Position numbers and translations under genes: made by a program. From the NCBI GenBank assembly GCA_024641655.1, contig JAHECR010000008.1, positions 34,672-98,671 on the forward strand: a stretch of 64,000 nucleotides of DNA. The letters run 5' to 3'. Numbering within the stretch: position 1 is the first letter of the stretch; each line of letters starts with the position of its first letter. Of the stretch, positions 29,096 through 41,170 are shown in pieces. This DNA is from Acidimicrobiaceae bacterium (GTDB taxonomy: Bacteria; Actinomycetota; Acidimicrobiia; Acidimicrobiales; UBA8592). The notes beneath the pieces were generated by a model. That model was not told the origin of the DNA, searched no databases, and saw only the letters and a program-made list of their open reading frames with translations.

Positions 29096-29704
29096 GTGCG
29101 ACTTGCAGTCCTGGCCTCCGGTAGCGGCACGATCCTCGACGCCATGCTCGAAGACGGGCTGCCCATCGACCTGGTCGTCGTTGACCGTCCCTGCGGTGCC
29201 ATGGACGTGGCCGACCGCCACGACGTCGCGTTCCGGATGGTGGAGCGCCCAAGCTTCGGCCGTGACTTCGATCGCTTCGGCTACACCGAGGAGATCACCA
29301 AGGTCCTGGTGGCCGCCGATATCGACCTGGTCGTGATGGCCGGCTTCGGCACCATCTTCGATTCCCCGATCTACGACAGCTTCGAGGGCCGCATCCTCAA
29401 CACCCATCCGGCGCTGCTGCCCAGCTTCCCCGGTTGGCACGCGGTGCGCGACGCGCTGGCGTTCGGCGTGAAGATCACGGGTTGCACGGTGCACGTCGCC
29501 ACCCTTGCCGTCGATGCCGGCCCGATCCTCGCCCAGGCGGCGGTCACCGTCGCCGACGACGACACCGAGGAGACGTTGCACGAACGCATCAAGGTCGTCG
29601 AGCGCCGTCTCTACATCGACACCATACGGTCCATCCTCGACCGCGGGTACGTTCTCGCGCCTGCGGTCACCCCATCCGAGAGCACCCCGCAGGAGAACGC
29701 ATGA
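29096..29704 (+). CDS. purN: Phosphoribosylglycinamide formyltransferase (GAR transformylase)
   Basis: PurN transfers a formyl group from 10-formyl-tetrahydrofolate to GAR. The 202 residues have LASGSGTIL near the N-terminus, the catalytic Asn-x-His in NTHPALLPSFPGWHA and the catalytic Asp in LAVDAGPILAQ. The glycinamide-binding loop reads GSGT rather than the common GSN. GTG 29096 is the first start in the domain; longer frames upstream run across the divergent gene. The stop overlaps the purH ATG (ATGA). Confidence 0.93.
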   Translation: MRLAVLASGSGTILDAMLEDGLPIDLVVVDRPCGAMDVADRHDVAFRMVERPSFGRDFDRFGYTEEITKVLVAADIDLVVMAGFGTIFDSPIYDSFEGRILNTHPALLPSFPGWHAVRDALAFGVKITGCTVHVATLAVDAGPILAQAAVTVADDDTEETLHERIKVVERRLYIDTIRSILDRGYVLAPAVTPSESTPQENA

Positions 29705-31212
29705 GAGCGTTGCTGTCCGTCTTCGACAAGTCCGGCATCACCGAGCTGGCGCAGGGTCTGCACGACCTCGGATGGGAGCTCGTGTCGAGTGGCGGCACGG
29801 CGCGGGTCATCGGCGAGGCCGGCATTGCGGTGATCGACGTCGCCGACTACACCGGTTCGCCCATCATGCTCGGACACCGGGTGGTGACCCTGCACCCACG
29901 CATCCACGGCGGGATCCTCGCCGATCGCGACAATCCCGAGCACCAGGCCGATCTGGTGGCGAACGACATCGAGACGATCGATCTCGTCGTCGGCAACCTC
30001 TACCCCTTCGAGGCCGAGCCCAGCATCGAGAACATCGACATCGGTGGGCCCACGATGGTGCGCGCCGCCGCCAAGAACCACCAGCACGTCGGCGTCGTCG
30101 TCGACCCGGCCGACTACGACGTGGTGCTGGTCGAGCTGCAGAACGCCGGCCACCTCTCCCAGGCGACGCGCCGGATGCTGGCACGCAAGGCGTTCGCGCA
30201 CACGGCGGCGTACGACGCCGCCATCGTGGGGTGGCTCGACGACACCGACCAGGAGAAGGACCACACCGATCCGTTGCCCGACTCGATCCACCTGTCCCTC
30301 GAGCGGGTGCAGGATCTGCGCTACGGGGAGAACCCCCACCAGGTCGGCGCCCGCTACCGGTTCAGCCACAGCAGCGGCTGGTGGGACGAGGCCACCCAGC
30401 ACCACGGCAAGGAGATGAGCTACCTCAATCTCTACGACACCGAGGCGGCGTGGCGTCTGGCATGGTCGATCGGCGACGATCCGACGGTGGCCGTCATCAA
30501 ACACGCGAACCCGTGCGGGATCGCCAGCCACCCCGATGTCGCCGAGGCGTACGTCCGCGCCAATGCCTGTGACCCCGTATCGGCTTTCGGGGGCATCGTC
30601 GCGGTCAACCGTCGGGTACCCCTCTCGCTGGCCGAAGCGCTCTCGGAGGTGTTCACCGAGGTGGTCGTGGCCCCGTCGTATGACGACGACGCGATGGCGA
30701 AGCTCATGGAGAAGAAGAACATCCGCATCATCGAGGCGCCGATACCCGGTTTCCCGCTCCTCGACATGCGCTCCATCGACGGTGGTCTCCTGGTGCAGAC
30801 CGGTGACCGTGTGAGCCTCGATCGCACGAAGTGGACCGTCCCCACGAAGCGGCAGCCGACCGATGCCGAGTGGGCCGACCTGGAGTTCGCCTGGCAGGTC
30901 GCAGCAAGGGTGAGTTCCAACTGCATCGTGCTCGCCAAGGATCTGCAGGCCTTCGGCATCGGTGCCGGCCAACAGAACCGCCGCGACGCCGGTCGCATCG
31001 CCGCAGAAAAGGCCGACGGCCGGGCCAAGGGCGGCGCGTGCGCGAGCGATGCCTTCTTCCCCTTTCGTGACGGCCTCGACGCGGCCGCGGAAGCAGGGTG
31101 CACCTCGGTGATCCAGCCCGGGGGATCGGTTCGCGACCAGGAGGTCATCGATGCTGCCGACGAGTTCGGTATGGCGATGGTCTTCACCGGTGAGCGTCAC
31201 TTCAAGCACTGA
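29701..31212 (+). CDS. purH: Bifunctional AICAR transformylase/IMP cyclohydrolase
   Basis: PurH carries out the last two steps to IMP, using 10-formyl-tetrahydrofolate. The 503 residues hold the cyclohydrolase domain (LLSVFDKSGI, SSGGTARVI, GHRVVTLHPRIHGGIL) and the transformylase domain with RYGENPHQ, the catalytic Lys-His in VIKHANPCGIA, and AFGGIVAVNR; it ends in VFTGERHFKH. ATG 29701 overlaps the purN stop, so the two folate-dependent steps are coupled. folD follows after 69 bases. Confidence 0.97.
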   Translation: MRALLSVFDKSGITELAQGLHDLGWELVSSGGTARVIGEAGIAVIDVADYTGSPIMLGHRVVTLHPRIHGGILADRDNPEHQADLVANDIETIDLVVGNLYPFEAEPSIENIDIGGPTMVRAAAKNHQHVGVVVDPADYDVVLVELQNAGHLSQATRRMLARKAFAHTAAYDAAIVGWLDDTDQEKDHTDPLPDSIHLSLERVQDLRYGENPHQVGARYRFSHSSGWWDEATQHHGKEMSYLNLYDTEAAWRLAWSIGDDPTVAVIKHANPCGIASHPDVAEAYVRANACDPVSAFGGIVAVNRRVPLSLAEALSEVFTEVVVAPSYDDDAMAKLMEKKNIRIIEAPIPGFPLLDMRSIDGGLLVQTGDRVSLDRTKWTVPTKRQPTDAEWADLEFAWQVAARVSSNCIVLAKDLQAFGIGAGQQNRRDAGRIAAEKADGRAKGGACASDAFFPFRDGLDAAAEAGCTSVIQPGGSVRDQEVIDAADEFGMAMVFTGERHFKH

Positions 31213-31281
31213 CCCGCGCAGCGGCGTGCCGGCCCGCCCCTGTGCTCGGGTCGAATCGCCGCGACAGGAAAGGATCCCGCT

Positions 31282-32142
31282 ATGACTGCGATCAAGCTCG
31301 ACGGAGAACTGCTGGCCACCGAGGTCAAAGACGATTTGCGCACGCGTATCGCTGCCCTCGCTGCCGCAGGCGTCACCCCGGGTTTGGGGACGATCCTGGT
31401 CGGCGACGACGGTCCCTCGCACAACTACGTCAGCATGAAGCACCGCGACTGCGAGGCGCTCGGCATGCACAGCCGCGAGGCCACGCTTGCCGCGGACACC
31501 TCGCAGGCAGCCATCGAGGAGATCGTCGCCGACTTCAACGCCGACGCGGCGGTCCACGCGTACATCATCCAGTACCCGTTCCCCAAGGGTCTCGATTACG
31601 AGTCGGCGCTCATGAAGGTCCTGCCGGACAAGGACGCCGACGGCCTGCACCCGGTCAACCTCGGGCGACTCGTCATGGGCGTCGATGCGCCGCTTGCGTG
31701 CACGCCCGCGGGTATTCAGCGGATGCTCGAGCGCTACGAGGTGCCGATAGCCGGTCAGCACGTGGTGATCGTGGGTCGGGGTCTGACCATCGGACGGCCA
31801 CTCGCGAACCTCCTCTCGCTCAAGATGCGCAACGCGAACGCCGCCGTCACCGTCGTGCATACGGGGGTGGCCGACATCGGCATCTACACCCGCCAGGCCG
31901 ACATCCTGATTGCGGCAGCGGGCTCGCCCCGCATGATCACCGCCGACATGGTGAAGCCCGGCGCTGCCGTCGTGGCGGCAGGCGTGTCCTTCGAGGGCAA
32001 GAAGCTCGTCTCCGACGTGGACGACGCGGTCGCAGAGGTCGCCGGGTGGCTGTCGCCCCGGATCGGCGGGGTCGGTCCGATGACCCGAGCCATGCTCATG
32101 GCCAACACCGTGGCCGCCGCCGAGAAGGCCGCCGCGAGCTGA
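31282..32142 (+). CDS. folD: Methylenetetrahydrofolate dehydrogenase/cyclohydrolase
   Basis: FolD makes 10-formyl-tetrahydrofolate, the donor used by PurN and PurH encoded just upstream. The 286 residues carry the Tyr-x3-Lys active site in NYVSMKHRDCEALGM, YIIQYPFPKGLDYE, KDADGLHPVN and the NADP-binding VVIVGRGLTIGRPLANLL, plus the C-terminal GVGPMTRAMLMANTV. The ATG follows an AGGAAAGGA ribosome site. Classical FolD has PxSVGPMT-type endings with small differences. Confidence 0.95.
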   Translation: MTAIKLDGELLATEVKDDLRTRIAALAAAGVTPGLGTILVGDDGPSHNYVSMKHRDCEALGMHSREATLAADTSQAAIEEIVADFNADAAVHAYIIQYPFPKGLDYESALMKVLPDKDADGLHPVNLGRLVMGVDAPLACTPAGIQRMLERYEVPIAGQHVVIVGRGLTIGRPLANLLSLKMRNANAAVTVVHTGVADIGIYTRQADILIAAAGSPRMITADMVKPGAAVVAAGVSFEGKKLVSDVDDAVAEVAGWLSPRIGGVGPMTRAMLMANTVAAAEKAAAS

Positions 32143-32211
32143 CCGATCCCGGTTGGCGTGCGCGGGGCACAGCGCCCCGTTCCGTCAGGCGAATCCATGA
32201 ACCCAGAGTCG

Positions 32212-32217
32212 TAGGAT
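32212..32217 (+). promoter_or_regulatory. Leaderless -10 box of the CoA-type Nudix gene
   Basis: TAGGAT, then eight bases, then ATG 32226, without a ribosome site. Confidence 0.55.
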
Positions 32218-32225
32218 CCGGTGCC

Positions 32226-32970
32226 ATGACCCGACCAGAGGTGTTCCCTGATCCTCTTCCCGACGTCTCCTGGGGTCCCGCAGTGGCCGGACTGCGCGTC
32301 GGTGAGCTTCGGCGACGTTGCGCGTTGCTCGGTCCATCGCGTCGCTGGAGCTTGCATCACGACATCGCTGCGCCGCGGCACGCGGCGACGTTCGTGCCCG
32401 TCGTCGAGGTCGATGGCGACCTCGCGGTGGTCGTGACCCGGCGGCCGTCGAGCATGCGGTATCACCGCGACGACTGGGTGTTCCCCGGAGGCCGTGTCGA
32501 CGAGACAACCGGGGAGTCCGTGCGTGACGCGGCCCTCCGTGAAGCCCACGAGGAGCTCGGGGTTGCACTGAATGATCTCGAACTTCTCGGTCGGCTCGAC
32601 AGCTTCGGTCCGGTGATCACCGGGTTCGTGATCCACGCCTTCGTCGGTCTCGTGCGGCCCGGAGTCGAGCTGAGCCCCGACCCGCGGGAGGTCGCCGAGG
32701 TCCGATTGGTCTCCCTCGTCGAGCTCACCGACCCCGCTCGATGGCGGAGGGGGATCGTCGGGGGCAACGTCGAACCGGGCCCCTTCGCCGGACGAGCGGC
32801 GTCAGGCGGCCCCGACGGACCGGGCCGAAAGGACTGGCGGTTCTTCGACCTCGGCGAAGGTCACGACCTGTGGGGGACGCAGGCCGACATCGTTTGCTGC
32901 CTGCTCCAGCATCTGGTTCGGTGTCAGACACCTGTCCGAATGTCCGGACAAGTGTCTGACACCGAATCGC

Positions 32971-32978
<8 letters not shown>
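32226..32978 (+). CDS. Nudix hydrolase, CoA pyrophosphatase-like
   Basis: This is a 250-residue Nudix protein. The segment [19 protein letters not shown] before the box resembles the CoA-specific signature of NudL/PCD1 proteins, and the box continues to [10 protein letters not shown] with the metal-binding Glu residues. It could hydrolyse CoA or other pyrophosphates. ATG 32226 has a leaderless promoter. Its last 20 or so codons are read out of a palindromic repeat element (32917-32966), so the C-terminus looks acquired. Its stop overlaps the convergent icd stop by eight bases. Confidence 0.83.
32917..32966. repeat. Palindromic repeat element (GGTGYCRGRCACC type) at the icd/Nudix convergence
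   Basis: Two 15-bp arms (32917-32931 and 32952-32966) are perfect inverted repeats and each contains GGTGTCAGACAC or its complement. After one mismatch the pairing continues for six more bases (TGTCCG/CGGACA) around a short loop. The hairpin lies just past the icd stop on the minus strand and so may act as its terminator, while on the plus strand it is translated as the Nudix C-terminus. The motif also resembles repeats seen in other bacterial genomes. Confidence 0.85.
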
Positions 32979-35202
<2,224 letters not shown>

Positions 35203-35358
35203 GGTGGTTCCGTCGAGTGGGGGGCGTGCGACAACAGGCGCAAAGGCGCCGTTGGGAGATTACCGACCTGGGGGGGTTGGGGGCGAGTAGTGGAACGGCG
35301 CTGCGACCCGCCGGCTCATCGCAGGCCAAATCGCTCCGCTGCCCGCGCGTCGATTCAG

Positions 35359-35364
35359 TAGCGT
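35359..35364 (+). promoter_or_regulatory. Leaderless -10 box of the ABC exporter operon
   Basis: TAGCGT, then eight bases, then GTG 35373; no ribosome site. Confidence 0.5.
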
Positions 35365-35372
35365 GGTGAGCC

Positions 35373-37181
35373 GTGCCCTATGACGACCCTCTCTCCGACG
35401 CTTCGCTCGATGCCGCTGCGTCGCACCTGAGCACCCGTGAGGTGTTCCGCCGTGGCGGCCGCCTGCTCCGTCGTTCGCTCGCGGCGCGCCCGGCGGCGCA
35501 TGCCACCGCGTTGACCGGTGCGGTGGTCTTCTCCATCGCCGCAGTCGCGCTGTCTCGGGTTCTCGCCTGGGTCACCGACAACGTCGTGGTACCCGGCCTC
35601 GACGACGGCAACATCGGCGCCGGCCGGGTCTGGTGGGGGATCGCCCTGATCCTCGCGGTCGGCGCATTCCGCGGCGGCGGCGCCGTCGTTCGCCGGTACT
35701 TCCTGGCTCGGGCCCGCTACGGCACCGAGGCACTGTGGCGCCGTCAGTTGTTCGAGCAGTACCTTCGCCTGCCCATCGCCTTCCATCAGTCGCGTCCCAC
35801 CGGCGAGTTGCTCGCGCACGCCGACAACGACATCACCGTGGCGTCGAGCATGTTGATGCCGTTCGCGTTCTCCGCAGCCACGGTCGTCCTGGTCGTCATC
35901 TCCATCGCCAGCCTCCTGCAGATCCATCCGGCGCTGGCGCTCGTCGCTCTCGTCTTGTTCCCGACGCTCGCGTTGATGAACCACTACTACACCCGCAGGG
36001 TGCATCGGCCTGCTGCGGCGGCCCAGCAGGCCGTCGGGGACGTGTCGTCGATCGCCCACGAGAGCTTCGACGGTGTCCTCGTCGTGAAGGCACTGGGTCG
36101 CGAGCAGGACGAGGTGCAGCGACTCCGCGCCGCGAGCGAGCGCCTGCGCGACCGCCGCGTCGAGGTCGGGCGCCTGCGCGCGACATTCGAGCCGGCCATC
36201 GACGCCCTTCCCAACCTCGGCATCGTGGGCCTGTTGGCGATCGGTGGCGTGTTGGTCGACCGCCAGGACATCACCGTCGGTGATCTCGTGGGGGCGATGA
36301 CCCTGTTCAGCATCCTCGCGATGCCGATGCGGATCGTCGGCTTCTTCCTCGAGGAGATGCCCCGATCGATCGTCGCCCTCGAACGCATCGACGGCGTGCT
36401 CGACATCTCGACACCGCCGGTCGAAGGCGGGGAACGGCGCCTCCCGGCCGGACCCGTCGGCGTTGCGTTCGAGGAGGTCACCGCGGGTTACGACGGCCCT
36501 GCGGTCCTCGACGCCATGACGTTCGCGGTGGCGCCGGGAGAGGCGGTCGCGATCGTCGGCGCCACGGGCACCGGGAAGTCCACCATGGCCCGCCTGCTCG
36601 CCTCGCTCCAGCCCCCGTCGTCGGGCACGGTTCGTATCGGCGGGGTGCCCGTCGGGGAGCTCGACACGGCTGATCGCACGGCAGCGTTGGCGATGGCCTT
36701 CCAGGAGACGTTCCTGTTTGCCGACAGCATCTTCGAAAACGTTGCGCTCGGGCGCGACATCAGCGAGGCCGCGGCTCGCGACGCGTTGAGGGTGAGCGGT
36801 GCGATGGAGTTCGTCGACGCCTTGCCCCACGGCATCGGCACCGTCGTCGGCGAGCGAGGCGTCACGTTGTCGGGGGGACAGCGTCAGCGCATCGCGTTGG
36901 CCCGCGCCATCGCCGGGCGGCCCCGGGTGCTGTTCCTCGACGATGCCACCTCGGCGGTCGATCCGGTGGTCGAGGCGCGGGTGCTCGAGAATCTGCGCCG
37001 CGAGCTCTCGCTCACGATGCTCGTGGTGGCCCACCGGCTCTCGACGATCCGTCTCGCGGATCGCATCGTGTTCGTGCACGACGGTCGGGTCGCGGGTACC
37101 GGTACTCACGACGAGCTCCTCGCACTGCCGGCGTACGCATCGCTGGCGCGCGCCTACCAGACGGGGGACGTGGCGGCATGA
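35373..37181 (+). CDS. ABC exporter half-transporter, degenerate-site subunit
   Basis: This 602-residue protein has an N-terminal six-helix exporter domain (about residues 50-330) and a C-terminal ATPase. Walker A is GATGTGKS (from residue 396) and the signature is the canonical LSGGQRQR (from 499). In Walker B (LFLDDATSAVD) the catalytic Glu after Asp523 is Asp524, as in the degenerate site of heterodimeric exporters such as TM287/288. The start is GTG 35373. Its stop overlaps the ATG of the partner gene. The exported substrate is unknown; lipids or drugs are usual. Confidence 0.9.
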   Translation: MPYDDPLSDASLDAAASHLSTREVFRRGGRLLRRSLAARPAAHATALTGAVVFSIAAVALSRVLAWVTDNVVVPGLDDGNIGAGRVWWGIALILAVGAFRGGGAVVRRYFLARARYGTEALWRRQLFEQYLRLPIAFHQSRPTGELLAHADNDITVASSMLMPFAFSAATVVLVVISIASLLQIHPALALVALVLFPTLALMNHYYTRRVHRPAAAAQQAVGDVSSIAHESFDGVLVVKALGREQDEVQRLRAASERLRDRRVEVGRLRATFEPAIDALPNLGIVGLLAIGGVLVDRQDITVGDLVGAMTLFSILAMPMRIVGFFLEEMPRSIVALERIDGVLDISTPPVEGGERRLPAGPVGVAFEEVTAGYDGPAVLDAMTFAVAPGEAVAIVGATGTGKSTMARLLASLQPPSSGTVRIGGVPVGELDTADRTAALAMAFQETFLFADSIFENVALGRDISEAAARDALRVSGAMEFVDALPHGIGTVVGERGVTLSGGQRQRIALARAIAGRPRVLFLDDATSAVDPVVEARVLENLRRELSLTMLVVAHRLSTIRLADRIVFVHDGRVAGTGTHDELLALPAYASLARAYQTGDVAA

Positions 37182-38992
37182 GCGACGACAACCGGTCCGG
37201 GTCGCTCGACGCCGACGGTCACCAGATCGGTGCATTGACGGTGCTGCGTCGTGGGATCGCAGTGAGCCCGGAGCTGCGTCGCGGGTTCGTGGTCACCGTC
37301 GTCCTGGCCCTGTTCCTCGCCGCCGGCCGGCTGGTGATCCCGATTCTCATCCAGCAGACGCTCGACCGAGGTATCCGCGGTGACGAGGGCTACCGGCCCG
37401 GCTTCGTGTTCGGGGCCTGCGCCATCGCGCTGGCCGTGATCTTGGTCGTGGCCGTGGCCGGGCGACTCACCTACTTCCGCCTGGTGCAGGTCGCCGAGAC
37501 GACCCTGCTCGAACTGCGCCAGCGCACTTTCGAGCACGTCCACCGGCTCAGCCTCGCCGATCACGTCGGCAGCCGCATCGGCGTGCTGACGGCGCGGGTC
37601 ACCAGCGACATCGAGACGCTGGCGCAGTTCGCGCAGTGGGGCGCGATCGCGTGGGCCGTCAACGGCGTGGTGATCGTGGCCACCCTTGCGGTGATGGTGG
37701 CCTACAACTGGGTACTCACCCTCCTGGTGGTCGCCGTCTACGTGCCGTTGGTGCCGCTGCTGACCTTCCTCCAGAAGCGGCAGTTCGCCGCGTATGAGCA
37801 TGTGCGCGGGCGCGTCGCGACCACGATGGGGGCAGCGTCGGAGGCGGTGCAGGGGGCCGGTGTCATCCGTGCCTACGGCTATCGCGAGCCGGTCGAGTCA
37901 CGGCTCGAAGCCGCCAACCAGGCCCAGTTCGCCAGCCAGACCAGGGCCGCGAAGTTCTTCGCCTGGCTCGCGCCGATCACCGACGGGTTCGCGGCAGCGG
38001 CACTGTCGGTCGTCGTCGGCGTGGGCGTCTGGTGGGGCCCGGAGCTCGGGATCAGCTCGGGCGAGCTGGTGGCGTTTCTGTTCCTGGTCACGATCTTGCT
38101 GAACCCGATCGCCGAGCTCGGCGAGGTGCTCGATCAGACGCAGACCGCGCTGGCCGGCTGGTGGAAGATCCTCCAGGTGCTCGATGTGCCGATCGAGGTC
38201 GTCGAACCCGACAACGGGGTCGTGCTGGCGCCGGGACCGCTTCGCGTGGAGTTCGACGACGTCTCCTTCGGCTACCGCGAGGGCGGGCTGGTGCTGCACG
38301 AAGTGACGGTGTCGATCGCTGCGGGCACCAGTGTCGCCGTGGTCGGGGAGACCGGTTCGGGCAAGACGACGCTCGCGAAGCTCGCAGCTCGGTTCGCGGA
38401 CCCCACCGAGGGACGCATCCTCGTCGGCGGCCACGACCTGCGCGACGTCGACCCGACGTCGCGTCGCTCCGCCATCCGGATTGTGCCCCAGGACGGGTTC
38501 CTGTTCGACACGACGTTGGCCACCAACGTGGCGTACGGTCGCGCCGGAGCATCGGGCGCCGACGTGCACGACGCGTTCGCGTCGCTCGGCCTTTCGGATT
38601 GGCTGCGGTCGCTGCCCGCTGGGCTCGACACGCCCGTGGGCGAGCGCGGCGAGAACCTCTCGGTGGGTGAGCGGCAGCTCGTCGCGCTCATCAGGGCTCA
38701 GCTGGCAGACCCCGGCGTGCTCATCCTCGACGAGGCCACCAGCGCAGTCGATGCCAGGACCGAAGTCGCGCTCACCGCAGCCCTGGAGCGGCTCGCCACG
38801 GGTCGTACCACAATCACGGTCGCCCACCGACTCTCCACCGCCGAGCGCGCCGACACCGTGCTGGTGTTCGACCGTGGTCGTCTCGTCGAACACGGGAGCC
38901 ACGAGGAGCTCGTGGCGCTCGGGGGCCGCTATGCCGAACTGCACCGCAGCTGGATCGGGAACACCAGAGAGCAGTCGCTCGCCGACAGCTGA
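37178..38992 (+). CDS. ABC exporter half-transporter, catalytic subunit
   Basis: This is the 604-residue partner of the preceding gene (ATGA overlap). After an exporter domain, Walker A is GETGSGKT (from residue 390), Walker [12 protein letters not shown] with the catalytic Glu intact, and the H-loop TVAHRLST. The signature is altered to LSVGERQ (from 494). So the good Walker B of this subunit faces the good signature of its partner, and the altered signature faces the partner's Asp-substituted site. The pair therefore looks like a heterodimer with one working ATP site. Confidence 0.9.
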   Translation: MSDDNRSGSLDADGHQIGALTVLRRGIAVSPELRRGFVVTVVLALFLAAGRLVIPILIQQTLDRGIRGDEGYRPGFVFGACAIALAVILVVAVAGRLTYFRLVQVAETTLLELRQRTFEHVHRLSLADHVGSRIGVLTARVTSDIETLAQFAQWGAIAWAVNGVVIVATLAVMVAYNWVLTLLVVAVYVPLVPLLTFLQKRQFAAYEHVRGRVATTMGAASEAVQGAGVIRAYGYREPVESRLEAANQAQFASQTRAAKFFAWLAPITDGFAAAALSVVVGVGVWWGPELGISSGELVAFLFLVTILLNPIAELGEVLDQTQTALAGWWKILQVLDVPIEVVEPDNGVVLAPGPLRVEFDDVSFGYREGGLVLHEVTVSIAAGTSVAVVGETGSGKTTLAKLAARFADPTEGRILVGGHDLRDVDPTSRRSAIRIVPQDGFLFDTTLATNVAYGRAGASGADVHDAFASLGLSDWLRSLPAGLDTPVGERGENLSVGERQLVALIRAQLADPGVLILDEATSAVDARTEVALTAALERLATGRTTITVAHRLSTAERADTVLVFDRGRLVEHGSHEELVALGGRYAELHRSWIGNTREQSLADS

Positions 38993-39065
38993 CTCGCGCC
39001 GCTCGCGCCCGTCGACCGCTCGGGATCGTGGCCGCACGGTTCGGCCTCGTAGCCGTCAGGGTCGG

Positions 39066-39071
39066 TACGAT
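39066..39071 (+). promoter_or_regulatory. Possible -10 box of mdh
   Basis: TACGAT lies 87 bases before the mdh GTG in the 166-base gap after the ABC pair. It would give a leader of about 80 bases. Confidence 0.35.
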
Positions 39072-39158
39072 CGAGCATCGAGCCGGCCCGCGGCTCGCTC
39101 CGGCCGCCGTGGCGTCGGAGCCCGAAGGCGCATCGAACGATGTCGAGGAGAGAGTCCC

Positions 39159-40148
39159 GTGAGCAAGTCCCCCGTGCGCGTCACCGTCACCGGCGGTGCC
39201 GGCCAGATCGGTTACGCCCTGCTGTTCCGGATCGCCAGTGGCCAGATGTTGGGACCGGACCAGCCCGTCATCCTCCAGCTGCTCGAGATCACCCCGGCGC
39301 TCGGCGCTCTCGACGGGGTGCACATGGAGCTCGAGGACTGCGCGTTCCCCCTGCTCGCGGGAGTCGTGAAGACCGATGACGCCAACGTGGCCTTCGGTGA
39401 CGCCGACTATGCGCTGCTCGTCGGCGCCATGCCCCGCAAGGATGGCATGGAGCGTGCCGACCTCCTCCAGGCCAACGGGGGCATCTTCGGGCCTCAGGGC
39501 AAGGCCATCAACGCCAACGCGAGCAAAGGGATCAGGGTGCTCGTGGTGGGCAACCCGGCCAACACGAACGCGTTGATCGCGCAGCAGTCGGCCCCCGACA
39601 TCGACCCTGGTCAGTTCACCGCGATGACCCGCCTCGATCACAACCGGGCCAAGAGCCAGGTCGCCCACAAGCTCGGGGTTGCCCTCACCGATGTCAAGAA
39701 GATGACCATCTGGGGCAACCACTCCGCAACGCAGTACCCCGATCTGTTCCACTGTGAGGTCAACGGCTCCGCGGTCGCGTCGCAGATCGACGACCAGGCC
39801 TGGCTCGAGGGCGAGTTCATCCCGACGGTGCAGCAACGCGGCGCCGCAGTCATCAAGGCCCGGGGGGCGTCGTCGGCAGCGTCGGCTGCAAACGCGGCGA
39901 TCGACCACATGCATGACTGGGCGCTCGGCACCCCCGAAGGCGACTGGGTCTCGATGGCCATCGTCTCCGACGGGTCCTACGGCATCGCCGAGGGCGTGAT
40001 CTCGTCGTTCCCGGTCACGTGCAGTGGCGGCAACTATTCGATCGTCCAGGGCCTCGACATCGACGACTTCAGCCGGGCCAAGATCGACGCGTCGGGGGCC
40101 GAGCTCGTCAGCGAGCGCGACACCGTGCGTGGCCTCGGGCTCATCTAG
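39159..40148 (+). CDS. mdh: Malate dehydrogenase
   Basis: Mdh oxidises malate to oxaloacetate with NAD+. The 329 residues match the cytosolic-type bacterial enzyme: [19 protein letters not shown] (NAD fold), [44 protein letters not shown] (catalytic Asp, substrate Arg) and the catalytic His in [14 protein letters not shown] 39159 follows GAGGAG by eight bases; the frame is open far upstream, inside the ABC gene, but that is a chance extension. Confidence 0.96.
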   Translation: MSKSPVRVTVTGGAGQIGYALLFRIASGQMLGPDQPVILQLLEITPALGALDGVHMELEDCAFPLLAGVVKTDDANVAFGDADYALLVGAMPRKDGMERADLLQANGGIFGPQGKAINANASKGIRVLVVGNPANTNALIAQQSAPDIDPGQFTAMTRLDHNRAKSQVAHKLGVALTDVKKMTIWGNHSATQYPDLFHCEVNGSAVASQIDDQAWLEGEFIPTVQQRGAAVIKARGASSAASAANAAIDHMHDWALGTPEGDWVSMAIVSDGSYGIAEGVISSFPVTCSGGNYSIVQGLDIDDFSRAKIDASGAELVSERDTVRGLGLI

Positions 40149-40204
40149 TGCCCTGACCGGCAATGGTCGCGGCGATCGAGGACCCGCACCGGTGGGTGGA
40201 GTTC

Positions 40205-40219
40205 GAAGCACGCTGCTTC
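40205..40219. terminator. Weak hairpin after mdh
   Basis: GAAGCA and TGCTTC pair around CGC, followed by CCTTTG. It is a six-base stem between the convergent mdh and Fpg/Nei genes and only a tentative terminator. Confidence 0.3.
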
Positions 40220-40270
40220 CTTTGTCGGCTCGCGCGTTGGCTCGCTGACGCTCGCCTACCTGCTCACCTC

Positions 40271-41170
40271 CTAACTCCTGAACCCCTCGAGCTCTTCGAC
40301 GGTCTTGGGCCAATCCGCCTTCAACAGACGCGAGAGGGAGCGGTCCGCGAGCACCTTGCCGTCGGTCTGACAGCTCGGGCAGTAGTTGACCTCGTTGTCG
40401 GCGTAGGCGATGCGCTGCACCTCGGTGCCGCACACGCTGCACGGTTGGCGGAACTTGCCGTGCACGACCATCTCCGGGCGGAACGCCGTCACTTTCGTCG
40501 GCCAGCCGTCTGCGGCTTCCTCCCGGAGTCGGTCGAGCCAGAGCTGGAGGGTGGAGCGGGTGGCGTCGTAGAGCCGGTCGATCTCCTCGTCGGAGAGCTG
40601 ACCGGTGCGTTTCACGGGACTGAGGCGGGCGTGGAGCAGGATCTCGTCGGAGTAGGCGTTGCCGATTCCGGAGAACTTCGTCGGGCTCGTCAACGCCCGC
40701 TTGAGGGTGCGGTTCTCCCCGGTCAGCGCCGACGCGAAGGCGTCGCGGTCGATCTCGAGCGGCTCGAGACCGCCGCGGTCGTGCTCGTCGATCATGGCTT
40801 GCTCGCCTCGGTGCAGCCATACCCGCGCCCGCTTCTTCTTGGCCACCTCGCGCAGCAGGAGCGTCCCGTTGTCGAACCGCAACGCGAGGAGGACGTCCTT
40901 GCCGCGTGCGTTCGCGCCCACCTCCTTCCAGAAGAGGCGGCCGGCGATCATCAGGTGGATCACGAGGAAGAGGTCCTCGTCGAGCTCCAGCACGAGTCGT
41001 TTGCCGAGCCTGCGGGTGCCGACGACCGTCGCGCCCTCGGCCGCATCGATGGGGGGGTCGAACGACCGGAGCACGGCCAAGCCGCGAACCTCTACGTCTT
41101 GGAGCCGGTGCCCGACGATGTCGCGTTCGATGAGGTCGAGATAGACGGCGACGTCGGGCAGCTCAGGCAT
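40271..41170 (-). CDS. Fpg/Nei-family DNA glycosylase/AP lyase
   Basis: This 299-residue base-excision repair enzyme has an N-terminus MPELPDV with the catalytic Pro2 and Glu3; the usual MPELPEV is changed to Asp at position 6. A Lys in LGKRLVLEL, the helix-two-turn-helix GIGNAYSDEILLHARLSP and a CSVC...CPSC zinc finger follow. About 35 residues extend beyond the zinc finger. It probably removes oxidised bases; Fpg versus Nei versus a less-studied subgroup cannot be settled by eye. Its ATG overlaps the end of the SCP2 gene by eight bases. Confidence 0.9.
   Translation of the reverse strand: MPELPDVAVYLDLIERDIVGHRLQDVEVRGLAVLRSFDPPIDAAEGATVVGTRRLGKRLVLELDEDLFLVIHLMIAGRLFWKEVGANARGKDVLLALRFDNGTLLLREVAKKKRARVWLHRGEQAMIDEHDRGGLEPLEIDRDAFASALTGENRTLKRALTSPTKFSGIGNAYSDEILLHARLSPVKRTGQLSDEEIDRLYDATRSTLQLWLDRLREEAADGWPTKVTAFRPEMVVHGKFRQPCSVCGTEVQRIAYADNEVNYCPSCQTDGKVLADRSLSRLLKADWPKTVEELEGFRS

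Noticed and set aside
38331..39158. Long upstream extension of mdh
   Set aside because: It runs out of frame through the ABC gene; GTG 39159 with GAGGAG is the natural start.
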